Shown piece after piece: positions 47,597-64,000 of a stretch of 64,000 bases of DNA. A program made the translations under genes and the position numbers. This DNA comes from Phaeosaccion multiseriatum (Eukaryota; Ochrophyta, other classes), in the NCBI GenBank assembly GCA_965112735.1, contig OZ218961.1, positions 1,116,001-1,180,000 of the forward strand. Reading direction: 5' to 3'. How positions within the stretch are numbered: position 1 is the first letter of the stretch; every line of letters begins with the position of its first letter. Under the pieces are notes generated by a model. It saw nothing but the letters and a program-made list of their open reading frames with translations. It had not been told where the DNA came from and made no database searches.

Positions 47597-48962
47597 TCAA
47601 AGAGCATGTAGAAAGCGAGGATCTTCCTCCTCCCATACAGGGCGCGTCGGAAAGTCACGGCTCCCTGGTCGGAACGGCGCCGCGCTCCTGCTGACTTCGC
47701 TCAAGTGTAAGCTTGGGCTCATGATTGGGCGCCAAAAGAAGGGATCTTGCTGCCCTTGTGGATGGTCAGGACAGAGGCAGCGGACTCTGCCCCTCGCACC
47801 GCCGCGGCTGTCCTTCCTACCCCCTCCCTCCTGTCCGTCATCCTCCTGTGTGAGCACTGCACCACGAGGCTGCCTATGCCTCCTCCGCCTCCCACCACGA
47901 TGGGGAGCAGCAGCAGCAGGAGGAGCAGCCGCCGCTCCTTCCGTCTGGCAAGCTTTATCGGGTGTTGAGGAGCCTCGATGCAGCTCCTGCTGTCCCTCCG
48001 CCCCCTTCTCATCGTCATCTGCTGCCATCTTTCCCCTCTTCCTCTCCCTCTCCTCCCCCTTCTCCTGCTCGTCCTCCTCCTTCTCATCCGCCTCGTCCGT
48101 CTCCTCCTCCTCCTCCTCCTTGGCAAGCTTAAGCTTGCTCGTCTTGCGACACTCCTTACCCCTCTTGACGCTCTTGATGGCCGTCTCCGGAGCCGTGGCG
48201 CTTCCCTGCCCGCCCTCAACGCTCGTGGTGTTGTTCGGCTTCCTCCTGCGAAGGTGCCTGAGGATGATGGCAGCATAGTCATAGCCCGGCAGAGTGGGAG
48301 AGGGCCATGGCTGGGGCCAGTGAGGAAGGCCTGCCTCAGCCAGTGCTGCCCCGTCCAGAGTGTAGGTGGCCTCGTCGTGCACAGAGCCTCGAGCGCTCTC
48401 TGGTAACTTCTTTGGCTTCAACAACGCAAAGTTGTAGTAGCTGAGCTGGCACGCGAAGTTTTCGTAGCTGAAACAAAGCGAGAAGGGGCCAGTGGAGGCA
48501 GCAAGAGAGCGATACATCGGAGACAGCCAGCCTGCCGTTAGCTCGCGCAGGGGGTAGCAGCTGTGGCGGGCGAGGTGTACTGACGATTCGTGCTGCTGCA
48601 TGCATTCCTTCTTACCAGGAAAATCGATTGCGGAGTACTTTCATGAGGCTCTTCTTGCTGTAGACGTGGAGGGTACCTTCCAGAGCGGGCAAGTGTTCGT
48701 TCGGGGGTGAGTATGTTTGGAAGCCAAACGGCGCGTCTCGGAACGGTCAACACAAAGGAGCATGAGCAGAGGAGGCATTGAACGAACCCACTCACTCACC
48801 ATTCTCAAAGCGTATGATGCCGTGCATCTTTGGGTCTTGATGCAAGTTCAGGAGCAGATCGATGAACGGTGCACCAGAGCTTGTGCGAGGATCCACTGCA
48901 GCTTCAGCCCCCCCTTCAACTTGGGGGATGCGCTGGTTCCCTGCTCCCTGCGCCCTCGCCAT
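47597..48962 (-). CDS. HSF-like DNA-binding protein, copy E (3 exons), recognition-helix Arg changed
   Basis: Relative of copy B. Exons in transcript order: 48962-48800 (163 nt), 48676-48616 (61 nt), 48467-47597 (871 nt); phases 1 and 2; 364 aa. Exon 1 and 2 lengths equal those of B. Helix 1 FIDLLLNLHQDPKMHGIIRF and strand TLHVYSKKSLM are present, but the recognition block reads NFACQLSYYNF: Cys81 replaces the Arg that A, B and D have at 81 and C at 133. In HSFs that Arg contacts the GAA core, so DNA binding is probably changed or lost (inference). The C-terminal Lys/Glu and Ala/Pro regions follow B. It stops at the same place as B, with frame-shifted tail homology beyond. Possible decaying or neofunctionalised copy. 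Confidence 0.6.
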
Positions 48963-49710
48963 CTCTAGGCCTGAGCGAGCTCCTCTTGAGCAGCCGCTCT
49001 CGTGCTACTATGAGCTCTCCCTGCTCCTGTTCTTGTCACGTGTGCGCCTGCTGAGTGTGTCTCCCCGTCCTGGAAGAAAATTCCCCGTTCTCTGCTCACG
49101 TGGCTCCGTTTCCTCAGCACCACTGGCTCCCAGCCGCGTCCCTGTCCTCAGGCCTACACCTGTGTCTTGTTCTGATCTCTCCCTGCTGCTGCCTGCGGCT
49201 GATGCGTCGGGATCACTGCGGAGCCCCAACTTCAGTGCGGCGCTTCCAAGGCTGTCCCAACGCGGCTTCCTCTCGCTCTTTCCCTCTGCAACCTACTCTT
49301 CAGCAGCCCTTACTAGGGCTGACGTGCTGTTCTGAGGCCCCCCTCTGCTGCTGGTGAGCCTGCGTCCTCCTCCTGCCGTACAAGGCCATTATCAAGGCTC
49401 TGCTCTCCAAATCCCGCAATCTTCGGAGTGTGCCCAACTGCCGCTCCGTCCAAGCGCTAGCTAAGATGCCATTCTTCTCTGACTGGACCGTGATGACGGC
49501 CGTTCTCGGCTCGTTCTTCTCCACCTTGCAAAACACCCCTGGCACTGTCATATACGCTTCCTCTGTCGTCTTGAGCTTGAGCTCCACCTCGTGACTCCCT
49601 CAGCAATCCAAAGGGCAAGTAGCACTGAAATTGTGAACTAAGCCTTACGTAAGCATGAGCTCCCAATTTCAGATAGTCGGCTTTCCCACACATCCCATAC
49701 CCTGCGTTGT
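48963..49710 (-). repeat. Upstream block of HSF-like unit E
   Basis: Reversed counterpart of the block upstream of A, B and D, and the most diverged of the four. The small frame shared by all four copies is 78 codons here (two extra codons). Confidence 0.55.
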
Positions 49711-51244
49711 TATTGATGCCTTGTTATTAATGCAGAATGGCGCGCATGTGGCTGTGGCTGTGGTACCCTCCTCCATCTCTCCTTGTGAGAGCGTCCGGTA
49801 GCAAGAGAGGGAGAGGGAGAGAGAGGAAAGTCGGGGACGAGTGGGAGATAAGAGAGTGGGAAAGAGACAGCGAGAGAGAGAGGGGGCAAGAGGAAGAGTA
49901 GGATAGAGTGGGAGAGTGGCAAGAGAGAGAGAGAAAAAAAGAAGCGAGAGAGCGTGAGAGATAAAAGGAGAGAGACAGACAGCGAGAGACAGACAGAGAA
50001 AGAGAGAGAGGGAAGGGGTGGGGGGGAGGGGGGGGAGGAGAGGAGACAGACAGAGGAAGGGGGGCAGGCAATACAATATACAATTGATGCACTTTCATCT
50101 CTTTTCTTGTAGAAGTATTTTTTTTTTGGTATTTTTTTTTTGGCAAAAGGAAATAGCAGTACTCGAAAAAACTGAAACTTCGTGGTCACGCAAGCGGAGG
50201 GAAACCCAAGGGGGGGTCCCCCTTTTTTTTCCTCCCCTCTTCTCAAGTACTTCATTTCTAAAGGCGTTTGTTGTTGCCTTTGCCTCCGGAGCGCCGCGCA
50301 TGGGTGCGAAGGCTTGCATGGAGCAAGTACGTACAACAGTAAAATAAAAGAGAAGGGAGAGGTGATGAAGGGAGGCCGGAGCGAGCAAAACGCCATGGGG
50401 TGCACGCGAGTATGAGCATCATGCTGTCCCTCCTTGGTGCTCGGTAGTCGGTAGTCGGTGCGTTGGTTTGCGCGACCGCCGCCGCCACACTGAAGTGCCT
50501 CGCATTCAATGCCATCGCCTATCGCAGAGGGATGGGTCGCGTTTCCTTCCAGCGACAGGCAAACGACAGTGTAGGATAGGATAGGCACTTGGTGTGGCTG
50601 AGGGAAACGCACCCTCCTTCCACCCAGGGAAATGTAACCGATAGTGACCAATGTAACCGATGTAACCAATGGCAAGACACATCCATCCCTCCACTTGATT
50701 GCGGGCATGAGTGGTGTTGGCCCTACACTCCATGTACACACCCTGCGGGGCGGCCAACCGAGCATGACCACGCTCTCTTCCCTCCCCAAGTTGCCGTTGC
50801 TAACCGCTGCTGTGTCACCAACTGCTGCTGCTGCTGTTGCTGCTCCCTCCAGGCATTTGTGTATTGCACGGCAAAGCTTCAGAGCAAAAAGTCTTGATCA
50901 TACCGCTGCTGCTGTTGCTGCTCCCTCCAGGCATTTGTGTATTGCACGGCAAAGCTTCAGAGCAAAAAGTCTTGAACAGAGTCCAACGCGCCCATGCTCT
51001 GATCCGCAGGCCAAAAGGTCCAAAATCTGATCACATCACAGGCCAAACAAGGGGCCAAGGCTTTGACCACATGCCAAGCCAAAGGGTCGAAGCTTCTGAG
51101 CAAAGCTTTGATCACGCACCAAACAAACGGTCAAAACTTTGCTCACAGGCCAAAGGGTCAAAGCTTCTGAGCAAAGCTTTGATCACAGGCCAAAGCACCG
51201 AGGAGTCCTCTTATCACAGGCCAAAGCGCCTAGGGGTCCTCTAA
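49711..51244. other. Intergenic between HSF-like copy E and PRP16; tandem duplication and degenerate repeats
   Basis: No gene seen. 49790-50070 is GA-rich. T runs lie at 50110-50140. 50827-50975 is a tandem duplication with a 78-bp period (shared CATTTGTGTATTGCACGGC). 50995-51180 contains degenerate units of GATCACAGGCCAAAG and CAAAGCTTTGATCAC, leading into copies of the PRP16 terminal codons. The 3' UTR of PRP16 must lie in this region. Confidence 0.5.

Positions 51245-64000
<12,756 letters not shown>

Overview
This is nuclear DNA of a microbial eukaryote. Every large gene is broken into many exons with GT/AG introns, and the introns are mostly tandem repeat. The products (a spliceosomal DEAH helicase, an axonemal dynein light-chain-domain protein, a Myb/SANT chromatin-type protein and a multigene heat-shock-factor-like family) fit a flagellated protist or alga. 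HSF-family expansion is known from stramenopiles such as diatoms, so a stramenopile-like alga is my best inference, but nothing here proves the lineage. I saw no tRNA, rRNA, CRISPR array, prokaryotic operon, reverse transcriptase or transposase.

Layout, left to right. (1) 1-1.7 kb: GA-rich sequence with no gene I can support. (2) 1.7-9.9 kb: three HSF-like genes on the + strand (A 2547-4040, B 5605-6937, C 8145-9839), each with three exons and the same intron phases. (3) 10.76-16.86 kb (+): a GON4L-like SANT/Myb protein, about nine exons, about 1385 aa. (4) 17.50-29.69 kb (-): an 18-exon gene for a 1899-aa protein of unknown family with an IQ-like motif. (5) 29.99-43.82 kb (+): an 18-exon gene for an AXDND1/p28-type axonemal dynein light-chain-domain protein of about 2207 aa, head-to-head with gene 4 across only about 300 bp. 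(6) 44.5-49.7 kb (-): two more HSF-like genes (D 44543-46033, nearly identical to A; E 47597-48962, closest to B), with the same flanking blocks. (7) 51.2-64.0 kb (-): PRP16/DHX38, 25 exons in the window, running off the right edge, ending in the family's typical Phe-Gly-Leu tail.

Exon models for the four large genes were built by hand from splice signals and reading frame. For genes 4, 5 and 7 all listed exons join in frame from start (or window edge) to stop. In the GON4L-like gene one late junction is uncertain.

The most unusual features are at the DNA level. A 12-bp motif, TTGGTGATACAG, occurs 16 times exactly and at least a dozen more times with one or two mismatches, on both strands, in introns and exons, and several times at a splice site. 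A second motif, GATGGCAGTGGATGG, is scattered in the same way. Many introns carry tandem repeats that start at the 5' splice site and are built from it. In PRP16 two of these arrays copy the exon end plus donor (eight and four times), and the last coding bases with the stop codon are also copied downstream. How these repeats arise and whether they affect splicing is the main open question.
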